Under the pieces are notes generated by a model that did not search any database, was not told the origin of the DNA, and saw only the letters and a list, made by a program, of their open reading frames with translations. Of a DNA stretch of 64,000 nt, positions 34,806 to 43,253 are shown piece after piece. Source of the DNA: Duganella sp. Root1480D1 (GTDB taxonomy: Bacteria > Pseudomonadota > Gammaproteobacteria > Burkholderiales > Burkholderiaceae_D); NCBI RefSeq assembly GCF_001427305.1, contig NZ_LMFZ01000013.1, forward strand, positions 24,437 to 88,436, read 5' to 3'. The position numbers were made by a program, and so were the translations under genes. Positions within the stretch are counted from its first letter, which is position 1, and each line of letters begins with the position of its first letter.

Positions 34806-37409
34806 TCAGAACTTGCCGCGCAGGCCGACGCTGTAACGCGCGCCGTTTTCGTACACGCCAACCGGCAAGCCGTCGGTGGTGTTGGTGCGGATCAGCTCAT
34901 TGCCGATGTTGACGGCGCTGGCGAAGATGCTCAACTGCGGAGTGATATCCCAATTGGCAGTGGCGTCCCACTGGCCGTAGGCGCTGGTCACATCCTGGCC
35001 GCCCTGGTCCAGGCCACCGTAGGACTTGGAGCGGTAGTTGTACGACAGGCGCACGCTGTAGCTGTTCTTCTCGTAGAACACGCTGGCATTCATCTGGTTC
35101 TTCGAGTTGCCGATCACATTCAGCTTGCGGCCGCCCGCCGCCGCGCCGGTCTTGGCATCGGTGTACGTAAAGTTGACCACCGTGCCGAAGCCGCTGCTGC
35201 CGAACGCCTGCTGCCACTGGATTTCCAGGCCGTTCACTTTGGCGCCGTTATCGGCATTGTGCGGGCGGGTCACCGGACGCTGCACGCCAGCCACGTTCTC
35301 CATTGCCGTCGAGGTGTAAATGAAGGTATCGAGCTGTTTGGCGAAGGCGGTAGCCGACAGCAGCGATGCATCGGCGAAGTACCATTCGGCGCCGATCTCG
35401 AACTGGTTGGCGTGGTAAGGCTTGAGCAGCGGATTGCCTGCCGTCGCGGCATTGGTGGTGCCGCTCACCTCCGTGCTGGCACTCAGGTCGCTGAAGGTGT
35501 TGCGCGCCATGACACGCGAAGCGGCCGCACGCAGCAACAAGTCCTTGCGGAAGTCATACACCACGTTGATGTTCGGCAGAGCATCCGTATAGCTGCGGCC
35601 GACGCTGCCCAGCACGTAGTTGCCGGTGCCATCGAGGTCCTGGTACGCATCCGACGTCTGCCTGGTTCGCACCAGGCGCACGCCGAAGTCACCGCGCCAT
35701 TTGTCGAAACCGTAATCGGCACGCACATAGGCTGCCGAAATCTTCTCCTGGATGCGGTAGTACTCGCCCTTGGCTTCCTTGTAAACCATGCCTTTGTCGT
35801 ACATGGTGAAGCCCTTGCTGGCGGCAAGCCCATCGTCCACCCAGGCGAACTGGGTCAACGAGCCCGCCGTTGCGGCCTCCTGGCTGATAATCGGCGAAGG
35901 ACCGGTGGAGAGATCGGCCAGCGTGTATGGAATCCAGCCAACGCTGCCCGGTCCCACGGTACCGATGGTGCGGCGGTTCTGCACCTTGTTGTCGCGGTAC
36001 TTCAGGCCCACCTTGACCGACTTGATGTAGGGATTTTCCAGGTCAATGGTCAGGTCGGCCTGCCCGTAGTTTTCCTTGCTCTCCATGCGGCGGATCCAGT
36101 CGCGCGCGCTTTGCAGCGTAAGCTTGCTTGGATCGAGGGGGCTCATGTCGAGGTATTTCACCTCGTAGGTGTCGGGCGCGATATTGATGGTGGCGCGGGT
36201 ATTACCGGTGAACCAGAAGTTGCGGTCATGCTTGCTGCCGCCGGAGCCGGAAGTCGTGCCGGCCTGCGCGTGCAGCTTCCAGTTGTCGCCATCATAGCTG
36301 CCTTCCAGGTCCACCACTTTCGACTTCACATAGGCTTCACGGTAGATCGGCTCGAACGACACGCCGTTCGCCGGACCTACGGTGCCGCCCACCACGGACT
36401 TGCCGCCATCCGAGTTGTTGATAAAGCGCGGGTTATCCACACGGATATTGTTGCCCGCATCCGCCAGGCCGCCAATCTGCCACAGGTAGTTCTGGTTGCT
36501 GTTATCCATCTTCATATCGGAATTGAGGTAATTCAGCGATATGTCCGATTGTGGGGTCGGGCGCAGTTGCAAGGTGATGTTGCCGGTAGTGCGCTCGCGG
36601 TCCTGGCGGAAGATCGGCGTGCCGCCGCCCCAGGACGCATAAGCGTTCGGGGTGACCGCGCCATTCTGATCGATGATGTTGTACTTGGTGGCGTCGGTGA
36701 AATTCTCCAGGCCGTCGCGGCGCATGGTGCGCTCCTGGCGGCTCAGGGCCACGAGCACGCCGAAGGTCTTCGCCTCGTTGACCCAGTTCACCAGGCCGGA
36801 GAACTGCGGATCGGTTTTCTTCGGCAGGTCACTGTAGGTCGCTTCGGCCGAAGCCTGCGCAGTGAAAGGCTTCTTGAATTGCAGCGGCTTGCGGGTACGC
36901 ACGATCACCAGGCCGCCAATGCTGCCCTCATCCAGATCGGCCGAAGGGCTCTTGAAAACATCCAGGCTGCCAACCAGTTCGGACGGCAGGATGTCGTAGT
37001 TGAAGCCGCGGCTTTGCGCATCGTTCTTCCACCAGTAGGCGGAAGCCACCGACTGGCCGTTCAACTGAGTCATGTTCAGGTTCTTGTCGGTGCCGCGCAC
37101 GAAGATATCGCGGCCTTCGCCCCAGGTGCGGTCGACCGAAATGCCGGGGATGCGCTGCAGGGAATCGGCCACGTTCTTGTCCGGGAACTTGCCCAGGTCC
37201 TCCGCCGTGACGGAATCCACCACATTCAGCGCGTCGCGCTTCTCGGCCAGGTTGCGCTTCAGCGTTTCGCGAATGCCGCGAACCTCCACCGACTGCAGCG
37301 CTTCGTTGCCGTCTGCTGTCTGTGCCTGCACGTTATGCAGTGCCAGCGTGCCGAACATCAGCGCGATCAACTGCGGTAGTTTCTTCCTTCCTAGCGGTGC
37401 TCCGTTCAT
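34806..37409 (-). CDS. TonB-dependent outer-membrane receptor
   Basis: An 867-residue barrel receptor. A signal peptide ends HNVQAQ (about 30). A short segment with VEVRGIRETLKRNLAEKRDALNVVDS (TonB-box area and start of the plug) follows, then the plug to about 190 (ADSLQRIPGISVDRTWGEGRDIFVRGTD) and a 22-strand barrel ending RYSVGLRGKF with C-terminal Phe. The type matches the long proteobacterial TIGR01782 receptors that take up oligosaccharides in carbohydrate loci. The start at 37409 follows AAGGAAAAAGAA. No FecR-type signalling domain is present. Confidence 0.9.
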   Translation of the reverse strand: MNGAPLGRKKLPQLIALMFGTLALHNVQAQTADGNEALQSVEVRGIRETLKRNLAEKRDALNVVDSVTAEDLGKFPDKNVADSLQRIPGISVDRTWGEGRDIFVRGTDKNLNMTQLNGQSVASAYWWKNDAQSRGFNYDILPSELVGSLDVFKSPSADLDEGSIGGLVIVRTRKPLQFKKPFTAQASAEATYSDLPKKTDPQFSGLVNWVNEAKTFGVLVALSRQERTMRRDGLENFTDATKYNIIDQNGAVTPNAYASWGGGTPIFRQDRERTTGNITLQLRPTPQSDISLNYLNSDMKMDNSNQNYLWQIGGLADAGNNIRVDNPRFINNSDGGKSVVGGTVGPANGVSFEPIYREAYVKSKVVDLEGSYDGDNWKLHAQAGTTSGSGGSKHDRNFWFTGNTRATINIAPDTYEVKYLDMSPLDPSKLTLQSARDWIRRMESKENYGQADLTIDLENPYIKSVKVGLKYRDNKVQNRRTIGTVGPGSVGWIPYTLADLSTGPSPIISQEAATAGSLTQFAWVDDGLAASKGFTMYDKGMVYKEAKGEYYRIQEKISAAYVRADYGFDKWRGDFGVRLVRTRQTSDAYQDLDGTGNYVLGSVGRSYTDALPNINVVYDFRKDLLLRAAASRVMARNTFSDLSASTEVSGTTNAATAGNPLLKPYHANQFEIGAEWYFADASLLSATAFAKQLDTFIYTSTAMENVAGVQRPVTRPHNADNGAKVNGLEIQWQQAFGSSGFGTVVNFTYTDAKTGAAAGGRKLNVIGNSKNQMNASVFYEKNSYSVRLSYNYRSKSYGGLDQGGQDVTSAYGQWDATANWDITPQLSIFASAVNIGNELIRTNTTDGLPVGVYENGARYSVGLRGKF

Positions 37410-37440
37410 TTCTTTTTCCTTATCGTCTCTAAAGCGCTGC

Positions 37441-37473
37441 AAAAAATTCCCCGGCATACTCCCCATGCCGGGG
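37441..37473 (-). terminator. Terminator between the binding protein and the receptor
   Basis: On the minus strand CCCCGGCAT, a 7-base loop and ATGCCGGGG form a perfect 9-base stem followed by AATTTTTT. It lies after the stop of the first binding-protein gene and 32 bases before the receptor ATG. A second, 6-base stem (CACACT/AGTGTG, 37478-37498) sits just upstream. Partial termination would make the binding protein more abundant than the receptor. Confidence 0.7.
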
Positions 37474-37499
37474 CCAACACACTGCTTGGGGGAGTGTGA

Positions 37500-38750
37500 T
37501 CATTCCTGCTGTGGCAAGTACCACTTGGCAAAACCGTTCTGTATGCGCACCGCCGCTTCGCGCGCGCCCAGCTTTCCGTTCAAGACCTGCGCATTCACCG
37601 ACCACAGCTCGCTCTCCATATTGGGCAAGCCGCGGTTCATGATCAGCGCATTGAGGCGGAAATTCGAATCACATGTCGCGCGCCAGGCCGCCATCTGCTT
37701 GGCCAGCGGGTCACGCACCGCGATCAGGTGGTTCGACAGCGTGAAAAATCCGATCACGCGGTTGGTGTACAGGTCGGCGAATTCCTGGGAGCCGAGCCAG
37801 GCCAGGAACTTGTAGGCGTCGGCTTTGTTGCGCGACTTGCGGTTGATGCCGATGCCAATATCCATGTGGTCGGAAATCTGGCAGCGGTCACCCGCCTGCT
37901 GCAGGGGCGGCGCGAAGACGCCCAGTTCAAGATCGGGGAACTGGTTGAAATAGGAGATGTCCCAGGAACCGGCCGGATAGATCGCGGCGCCGCCTTGCGC
38001 GAACAGGAGTTGGGTATCGCGGTAAGTCTGAACCGGTGCCGATTTAGGCAAGTACGCGGCAAGGCGCGCCTCGAACTCGAAGGCCGCCACGAAGGGCGCA
38101 TCGGTGAACCTGGCTTTGCCTGCGATCAGCGCACGCCGGCCCTGCTCCCCGCCCCAGTAATTCGGCCCGATATTGGTGAACACGGTCTGGCTGGACAGCC
38201 ATTCGTCGGCGGTGCCCAGCGCCAGCGGCGCGTATTGGCTTTTGCGCACGGCATCGAGTACGTTAAAGAATTCGGTTTCCGTCGCCGGCGGCTGCAGGCC
38301 CAGCTTCCGGAAAATCTTCTTGTTGTACAGGAAGCCGTGGATCACCGAAGCGACCGGCATGCAGAAGATGTCCTTGCCGTCGTCCGTCTGCCAGGCGACC
38401 AGCGAGCCTGGCGCGAAGTTTTCCATGCCAGGCTTGCCATTCAGTTTTTCCAGGTAGCCGCGGCGGTACAACAGCAGCGAGGTATCGAAGGGACGGCAGG
38501 CCAGCATATCGCCTGCGGTGCCGTTGCCAAGGCGGGCTGCCAGGCTGGTGTCGTATTCGGTAGGAGCGGTGGGCGAGAACTTTACCGAGATGCCCGGATG
38601 CTTGCGTTCGAACGCAGGCAGCAGCACGGTCTCCCACAAGGCCTTGTCGTCAACCCGCCAGCTTTCCAGCACCAGGGTGCCGGCACGTGCGGCGCCGGCG
38701 CACATCAGCGCCAGGACTAGTGCGGCTCGCAGGATACGGCTGGTTGGCAC
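37500..38750 (-). CDS. Periplasmic family-1 substrate-binding protein without an importer
   Basis: A 416-residue binding protein with a signal peptide ending AARAGT (about 23). TLVLESWRVDDKALWETVLLPAFERKHPGI is the usual opening of sugar-binding family-1 proteins. FLYNKKIFRKLGLQPP and LLFAQGGAAIYPAGSWDISYF follow, and DHMDIGIGINRKSRNKADAYKFLAWL is the hinge and C-terminal lobe. Two Cys near 290 and 345 may form a disulfide. It is the first gene of the minus-strand sugar locus. No permease or ATPase is adjacent, the same oddity as in the GtsA-like protein. Confidence 0.85.
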   Translation of the reverse strand: MPTSRILRAALVLALMCAGAARAGTLVLESWRVDDKALWETVLLPAFERKHPGISVKFSPTAPTEYDTSLAARLGNGTAGDMLACRPFDTSLLLYRRGYLEKLNGKPGMENFAPGSLVAWQTDDGKDIFCMPVASVIHGFLYNKKIFRKLGLQPPATETEFFNVLDAVRKSQYAPLALGTADEWLSSQTVFTNIGPNYWGGEQGRRALIAGKARFTDAPFVAAFEFEARLAAYLPKSAPVQTYRDTQLLFAQGGAAIYPAGSWDISYFNQFPDLELGVFAPPLQQAGDRCQISDHMDIGIGINRKSRNKADAYKFLAWLGSQEFADLYTNRVIGFFTLSNHLIAVRDPLAKQMAAWRATCDSNFRLNALIMNRGLPNMESELWSVNAQVLNGKLGAREAAVRIQNGFAKWYLPQQE

Positions 38751-38825
38751 GGCGGCTTCTCCACGGGGTGTTGTCGATCAGTAAATTCATGCTAACACCG
38801 TGAAAAATGTGACACCAGCGACGCC

Positions 38826-38847
38826 GCCTTGCGAAACACCGCAAGGC
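38826..38847. promoter_or_regulatory. Perfect 22-base dyad upstream of the sugar locus
   Basis: GCCTTGCG, AAACAC, GCG-AAGGC complement (CGCAAGGC): an 8-base perfect inverted repeat with a 6-base spacer, about 76-97 bases before the first binding-protein ATG. It could be a repressor site or a leader hairpin. No regulator of a matching type is next to it. Confidence 0.4.
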
Positions 38848-38887
38848 AAACCATTGATTCTTATGGGGATTTTGCAGGATGACTGCG

Positions 38888-38973
38888 GCAGCGCTTACAA
38901 AACTTTACAGAGCAGCGGCCGCAGCCCGGCGATTGCGTTCGCGCCTCGTCATGAGCGCTTACAAAACATTACG
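38888..38973. promoter_or_regulatory. Paired operator-like repeats upstream of the sugar locus
   Basis: AGCGCTTACAAAACTTTACA (38890-38909) and AGCGCTTACAAAACATTACG (38954-38973) are near-identical and lie 64 bases apart. Each holds two TTAC(A/G) boxes spaced 10 bases, the layout of OmpR-family regulator sites, and an AGCGCT core like that of LacI-family sugar operators. GCAGCGCTT recurs on the minus strand just before the receptor gene (about 37432-37440). The region is about 140-225 bases before the first binding-protein ATG. Confidence 0.5.
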
Positions 38974-38988
38974 AAACGCGCGCATTTA

Positions 38989-39948
38989 TTACGTGCGAAG
39001 CTGCAGGCGGGCGCGCGCAGCGTTGTATTCCGTCTTCAATCGTTCCACCAATTCCGATGTAGTCGGCACATCGTGCATCAAGCCGACACCCTGGCCAGCG
39101 CCCCAGATATCGCGCCAGGCCTTGGCCGTGCCGCTATTGAAGCTCATTTTCGACTTGTCCGATTCCGGCAGGTTCTCCGGATCGAGTCCGGCCGCCACGA
39201 TGGATTTCTTCAGGTAGTTGCCGTGCACGCCCGTGAACAGGTTGGTGTAGACCACGTCGGCCGCCGACGATTCGATGATGGCCTCACGGTAGTCTTCCGT
39301 GACGTTGGACTCCTGCGTCGCCAGGAAACGCGAGCCGATGTAGGCAAAGTCGGCCCCCATCGCCTGCGCGGCCAGCACCGCGTCGCCGGTTGCGATCGAT
39401 CCGGACAGCGCCAGCGGACCGTCGAAGAAGCGCCGCACCTCGCCCACCAGCGCGAATGGCGACAGCGTTCCCGCATGGCCGCCCGCGCCGCTGGCGACCA
39501 GGATCAGGCCATCGACGCCTGCTTCCAGCGCCTTCTGCGCATGGCGGATGCTGACCACATCATGCAGCACAATGCCGCCGTAGCTGTGGATAGCATCCAA
39601 CATTTCCACAGGCGGCGCGCGCAGCGAGGAAATGATGATCGGCACCTTGTGCCGCACGCACACCTCCACATCGTGTTCCAGCCTTTCGTTCGAATGATGG
39701 ACGATCTGGTTCACCGCGATCGGGCCCACGCGCACGCCGGGATTCCGGGCCTGGTAGTCGCCAAGTTCCTTCTGCAGGTCGGTCAGCCAGGTATCGAGCA
39801 GCTCTTTCGGCCGCGCATTCAGCGCCGGGAAGGAACCGACAATGCCGGCCTTGCACTGGGCTGCCACCAGCGCAGGGCCGCTGGCGATGAACATTGGCGA
39901 AGCAATGACAGGAAGCGTCAGATTCTGTAATACGGCGGGTAGTGTCAT
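38989..39948 (-). CDS. Nitronate monooxygenase-type flavoprotein
   Basis: A 319-residue TIM-barrel FMN enzyme of the 2-nitropropane dioxygenase family that oxidises alkyl nitronates such as propionate-3-nitronate. ASPMFIASGPALVAAQCKAGIVGSFPALNAR is the N-terminal phosphate/FMN region; LVASGAGGHAGTLSPFALV and LSGSIATGDAVLAAQAMGADFAYIGSRFLAT are the FMN-binding loops. The start lies 10 bases after the DUF4139 gene, so the two may share a transcript. The 238-base region beyond its stop carries the operator-like repeats of the sugar locus. Confidence 0.9.
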   Translation of the reverse strand: MTLPAVLQNLTLPVIASPMFIASGPALVAAQCKAGIVGSFPALNARPKELLDTWLTDLQKELGDYQARNPGVRVGPIAVNQIVHHSNERLEHDVEVCVRHKVPIIISSLRAPPVEMLDAIHSYGGIVLHDVVSIRHAQKALEAGVDGLILVASGAGGHAGTLSPFALVGEVRRFFDGPLALSGSIATGDAVLAAQAMGADFAYIGSRFLATQESNVTEDYREAIIESSAADVVYTNLFTGVHGNYLKKSIVAAGLDPENLPESDKSKMSFNSGTAKAWRDIWGAGQGVGLMHDVPTTSELVERLKTEYNAARARLQLRT

Positions 39949-39958
39949 GGATCTGTCC

Positions 39959-41554
39959 TCAGAAATTTTGCAAGCCGCTTACCGTACCTTCTTTAGGATA
40001 GCTGATGTTGTAGCCGACGTTGATCTTCATGGTCTCATTCGGCGCCATGGTTTTCTCCCAACCGACGACGCCCTGGCGCTGCTCCCACGCCGCAATGCCC
40101 GGCTGCGGCGAGAACGTCTGCTTCACCTTGATTTCCTCCGATGCGCTGACCGGGGTGGATTCCAGCACCAGCAAGTCAATCGGCGTTTTGTGCAAGCTGC
40201 TGATGGTGAACACGTCGGCCACCTGCTGCTCGCCGCGTTGCGACAGGAAACCGCGGCTGCCGGACTGCTGGTCGGCGCGGTCCACCGTGACGCGCACCAG
40301 TTCATCGCGGCCGAAGGACAGCGCCAGCTTGTCCGAGGCGTGAGTGTTCCAGTAGCTGGCGCCGACATAGCCGCCATCGCGGAACAACTGGATATTCCCG
40401 TTCAGCCAGACGCCGGAGGGACGCTCCGCTTCCGCCGTGATCACGGCGAACTTCTCCTGGCGGGGTACGACGCGCACGCGCTGCTTGGCGGCGACTTTCA
40501 GGGTCGACAGGGGCAAGGTAATTTCTCGGCCGTCGGAGGCCAGGGTGACCCGGTTCGGCACCGAGAATTCCGTATCGAAGGTGCCCTGCGTCTCCAGCAC
40601 TGGCGGGATGAAGTTGTCCGACGCAATGCGCGATCCGGTGAACGCAACAGGGGCTGCTGGCGGTGCCGCTGCGTAGACCGGCTCCGCCAAAGGGCGTGCT
40701 TCCTGAGGCGGCCGCGGCGGGTAATAGGTCAAACGCTGCGGCACAGGTTCAGGCGCCTGCGGCGACAGGCGCGGTTGGCCGGTGGACAAGCGCATCTCGA
40801 CTCCGCTCCAATCCTCACCGGACTTTTGCGCCACCACCGCCATGCGCTCCAGTTCAATGGTGGACGTGGTGGAGTTCAGGGAAGCGCGGTAAGCAGGCTT
40901 CCAGCCCGCGCGGTTCACCTGGTAGGAAAGCTGGAGGCTGCCGGCCTGCTGCGCCGCGACGGCAATGGTAATGCTGCGCTGGTCGCGCGCGCCGCTGCGC
41001 GCCTTCTCCAGTTCGCGCTGCGCAGCCTTGATCTTTTTCTCGATCTCGCGCAATTGGACCTGGGTACGCTGGATCTGCGCCAAGGCCTCGCGCCCGCCAC
41101 GCTTGATCGTATCGACGGCGGCAGCGAGCGACTTGCCGTCGACCGGGCTGGCAACGCCCTCGCCGCCATTCAGCTTGGACAGGTAATTCTTCACCAGGAC
41201 GGACGACTCGATTTCAACGTTCAGCAAATCGCGGCTGTCTTCCAGCGCCTGCAGTTTGGCTTCCAGCTCCGCTTCGCGCGGGCTGACCGCTTCGGCCTGA
41301 CCCACGTCGCGGGTCAGGACCTGGCCAACCTGCACGCCTGGCGAAGCCTGGATGCGCAGCGTCTGCGCATCGAAATTGGCCGGCAGGCCGGTGATTTCCA
41401 GCTCCTTCATGCCGGGTGAGACCTGGGCGCTGCGCTCCACGGTGGCGATCCCGGAATACAGGGTGACGCGCGTGATCGGCGCATTGCTGGCGCAGGCGAA
41501 TCCCTGCAGGGAGAAACAAAGAGCTACTGCGGTGGCGATGCGGCTTGGCTTCAT
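39959..41554 (-). CDS. Exported DUF4139 (MuiA-like) protein
   Basis: A 531-residue protein with a signal peptide ending FACASN (about 22). The N-terminal DUF4140 segment (VTLYSGIATVERSAQVSPG, about 30-50) precedes a coiled-coil region of about 95 residues (about 90-185, many Glu, Lys, Arg and Gln). The C-terminal DUF4139 beta domain (about 200-531) begins QLSYQVNRAGWKPAYRASL and is broken by a Pro-rich loop (about 275-300). The family is named for a mucoidy inhibitor, but its action is not established. It is probably periplasmic. Confidence 0.85.
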   Translation of the reverse strand: MKPSRIATAVALCFSLQGFACASNAPITRVTLYSGIATVERSAQVSPGMKELEITGLPANFDAQTLRIQASPGVQVGQVLTRDVGQAEAVSPREAELEAKLQALEDSRDLLNVEIESSVLVKNYLSKLNGGEGVASPVDGKSLAAAVDTIKRGGREALAQIQRTQVQLREIEKKIKAAQRELEKARSGARDQRSITIAVAAQQAGSLQLSYQVNRAGWKPAYRASLNSTTSTIELERMAVVAQKSGEDWSGVEMRLSTGQPRLSPQAPEPVPQRLTYYPPRPPQEARPLAEPVYAAAPPAAPVAFTGSRIASDNFIPPVLETQGTFDTEFSVPNRVTLASDGREITLPLSTLKVAAKQRVRVVPRQEKFAVITAEAERPSGVWLNGNIQLFRDGGYVGASYWNTHASDKLALSFGRDELVRVTVDRADQQSGSRGFLSQRGEQQVADVFTISSLHKTPIDLLVLESTPVSASEEIKVKQTFSPQPGIAAWEQRQGVVGWEKTMAPNETMKINVGYNISYPKEGTVSGLQNF

Positions 41555-41611
41555 GTGTTTTCACAGGCGATGGAAAACCTGATCTTGCAGCGCGCCCAAA
41601 ATATTGTCAAT

Positions 41612-43192
41612 TTAGGAACGCCACACGGCTGCCAGGGCCTTTACTTTGGTCCAGATGGACAAGCGCTCATCCGACAGCGCATCGAGGAAGTCGGACAGGC
41701 GCTTGGACTTCGCCATTGTGTACACGGTCAACGCAGTGGTAATGACGAATACCGCTCCGAAGATCCATACCCTGCGCGACATCGGCGCATCGGCCTCCGC
41801 CAGCAGGTTCATGCCGAGGAAACCGGTAGTGATGGTGCCGATCATGCCGAAGATGGTAACCACTGTCAGGCGCACGACGGTGTTGGCCTGGCGCCGCAGG
41901 CTGTCGGCTTCCAGATAGCCGTTCATGTCGGCCACGCGGGTTTTCACTTCGGCGTAGGCGCGTTCGATGTCGAGGTGCTGGGCGCACATGCGGAATAGCG
42001 CACGGATCTGCTGCTGGTCCGAGATTTCGGTGAACCAGTAACGGTGTGTGAAGCGCAGGAAGCTCTCGAATGCATAGCGGATACGGCGCTTGAAGGAGCG
42101 CACGCTGTCCGCGTCAGTCACCTGAAGCTCCGTCAGCGCCTCCGCCAGCCGGTCGGAGAACATCAGCAGCGACGACTTCTGCAGGTGGGCGATCATGAAC
42201 AGCAGGAAGTGCTGGTGGCGGAACTGCGACAGCACGCCGCGTTCCTTGCAGCAGAAGAATTGCGAAGCCGCATCGCCGACGACGACCAGCGCGTAGCCGC
42301 TGCAGATGTAGCGCGTATAAGGCGCGGCGCCGCCGTTGCACCAGAAGCGGTCATAGAAATAGCGGCGGTCGACGCCGTCCGACTGCGTGCGCTGGGCATC
42401 CGCCGGCGCGGATGACGTGCCCGCCATCGTGCCCAGGGCCGCGAAATCGGCCGGCGACAGCTCATTCGGGCGATCGACGGCAAGATAAGCCATCATCGGC
42501 ATGCGGTAATACTCCACCTGCCGGTAGCGCAGTGCAGCCTTGGCGCCGGGACCATCAGGCTCCATTGGCTCCAGCAGATAGCGCCAGTGGGAGGCAATGC
42601 GCGGCGCCTGGTGCCGCACTACCTGATCGATGAAAGCTTGCCGCTCCTGCGCATCCGATTGCACCAGCAGGCGGCCGTCGGCATCGAGCCACTCCACCCC
42701 ATGCATGCAATGCAGGGCATTGCCCGCGTCATCCCAGCCGGCGGGGTAAGCGCGGCCGAAGCGGTACAACAGGTCCTGCGCTTCATCGAAGGGCAAGTCG
42801 CTAGCGCCGACTTCCATCACCAGCAGCACGATATCGACGTCGAAGAAGAAATGCAGGCAGAGGTTATGCACATCCAGCGCACGCGGCGCGGCGCCGGGCT
42901 GGGTGGTGACGCGCACCCTGGCGATATCCTTGCGGCGGAAGATACGGCGCTGGCCGGCGCCGAACAGGAAGCGCTGCACATAGGGCAGGAAGCTGACGAA
43001 TTCGGTGTAATAGCGCTCCTGGAAAGCAGGACTGGCATCCTGCGCCGAAGTGACCTCGCGCCACGGCGAATCAGCTCCCAGGAGTTCCCAAGGCCGCGCA
43101 TGCGCACGCTCGGCCCCATCGGGCGGCATCAACCGCAAGGGCCATAAAAGAACCTGCCTTACATGCTGGACATGCGGGGATTGGGCGCTCAT
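41612..43192 (-). CDS. CorA-like membrane protein with a long N-terminal domain
   Basis: A 526-residue protein. The last 90 residues carry two transmembrane helices, the first ending in the CorA selectivity motif GMN (VVTIFGMIGTITTGFLGMNLL), the second VWIFGAVFVITTALTVYTMA, followed by a basic cytoplasmic tail. This is the layout of a CorA-type Mg2+/divalent cation channel. The N-terminal about 420 residues (LHFFFDVDIVLLVMEVG, DRFWCNGGAAPYTRYICSGYALVVVGDA) are longer than in classical CorA (about 316 total), so the function may differ. It starts just before a repeat-rich hairpin. Confidence 0.75.
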   Translation of the reverse strand: MSAQSPHVQHVRQVLLWPLRLMPPDGAERAHARPWELLGADSPWREVTSAQDASPAFQERYYTEFVSFLPYVQRFLFGAGQRRIFRRKDIARVRVTTQPGAAPRALDVHNLCLHFFFDVDIVLLVMEVGASDLPFDEAQDLLYRFGRAYPAGWDDAGNALHCMHGVEWLDADGRLLVQSDAQERQAFIDQVVRHQAPRIASHWRYLLEPMEPDGPGAKAALRYRQVEYYRMPMMAYLAVDRPNELSPADFAALGTMAGTSSAPADAQRTQSDGVDRRYFYDRFWCNGGAAPYTRYICSGYALVVVGDAASQFFCCKERGVLSQFRHQHFLLFMIAHLQKSSLLMFSDRLAEALTELQVTDADSVRSFKRRIRYAFESFLRFTHRYWFTEISDQQQIRALFRMCAQHLDIERAYAEVKTRVADMNGYLEADSLRRQANTVVRLTVVTIFGMIGTITTGFLGMNLLAEADAPMSRRVWIFGAVFVITTALTVYTMAKSKRLSDFLDALSDERLSIWTKVKALAAVWRS

Positions 43193-43213
43193 GCAGCCAG
43201 TATAGCCGAGCCC

Positions 43214-43249
43214 GTGTCACACTTAGGGTGTGACCCCATGGTGTGACAC
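43214..43249. repeat. Short palindrome cluster (REP-like)
   Basis: GTGTCACAC (43214-43222) can pair with either of two following copies of GTGTGAC (43228-43234 and 43241-43247; the second extends to a full 9-base complement GTGTGACAC). The alternative hairpins have loops of 5 or 18 bases. It lies in the 61-base gap between the hydrolase stop and the CorA-like start. No T-tract. Confidence 0.55.
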
Positions 43250-43253
43250 GAAG

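Noticed and set aside
35259..37379. Plus-strand open frame of 706 codons
   Set aside because: Antisense of the TonB-dependent receptor; such long shadows are common in GC-rich DNA and this one has no domain or signal peptide.
43214..43249. Possible CRISPR repeat
   Set aside because: Only a single cluster of short palindromic words without regularly spaced spacers or cas genes.
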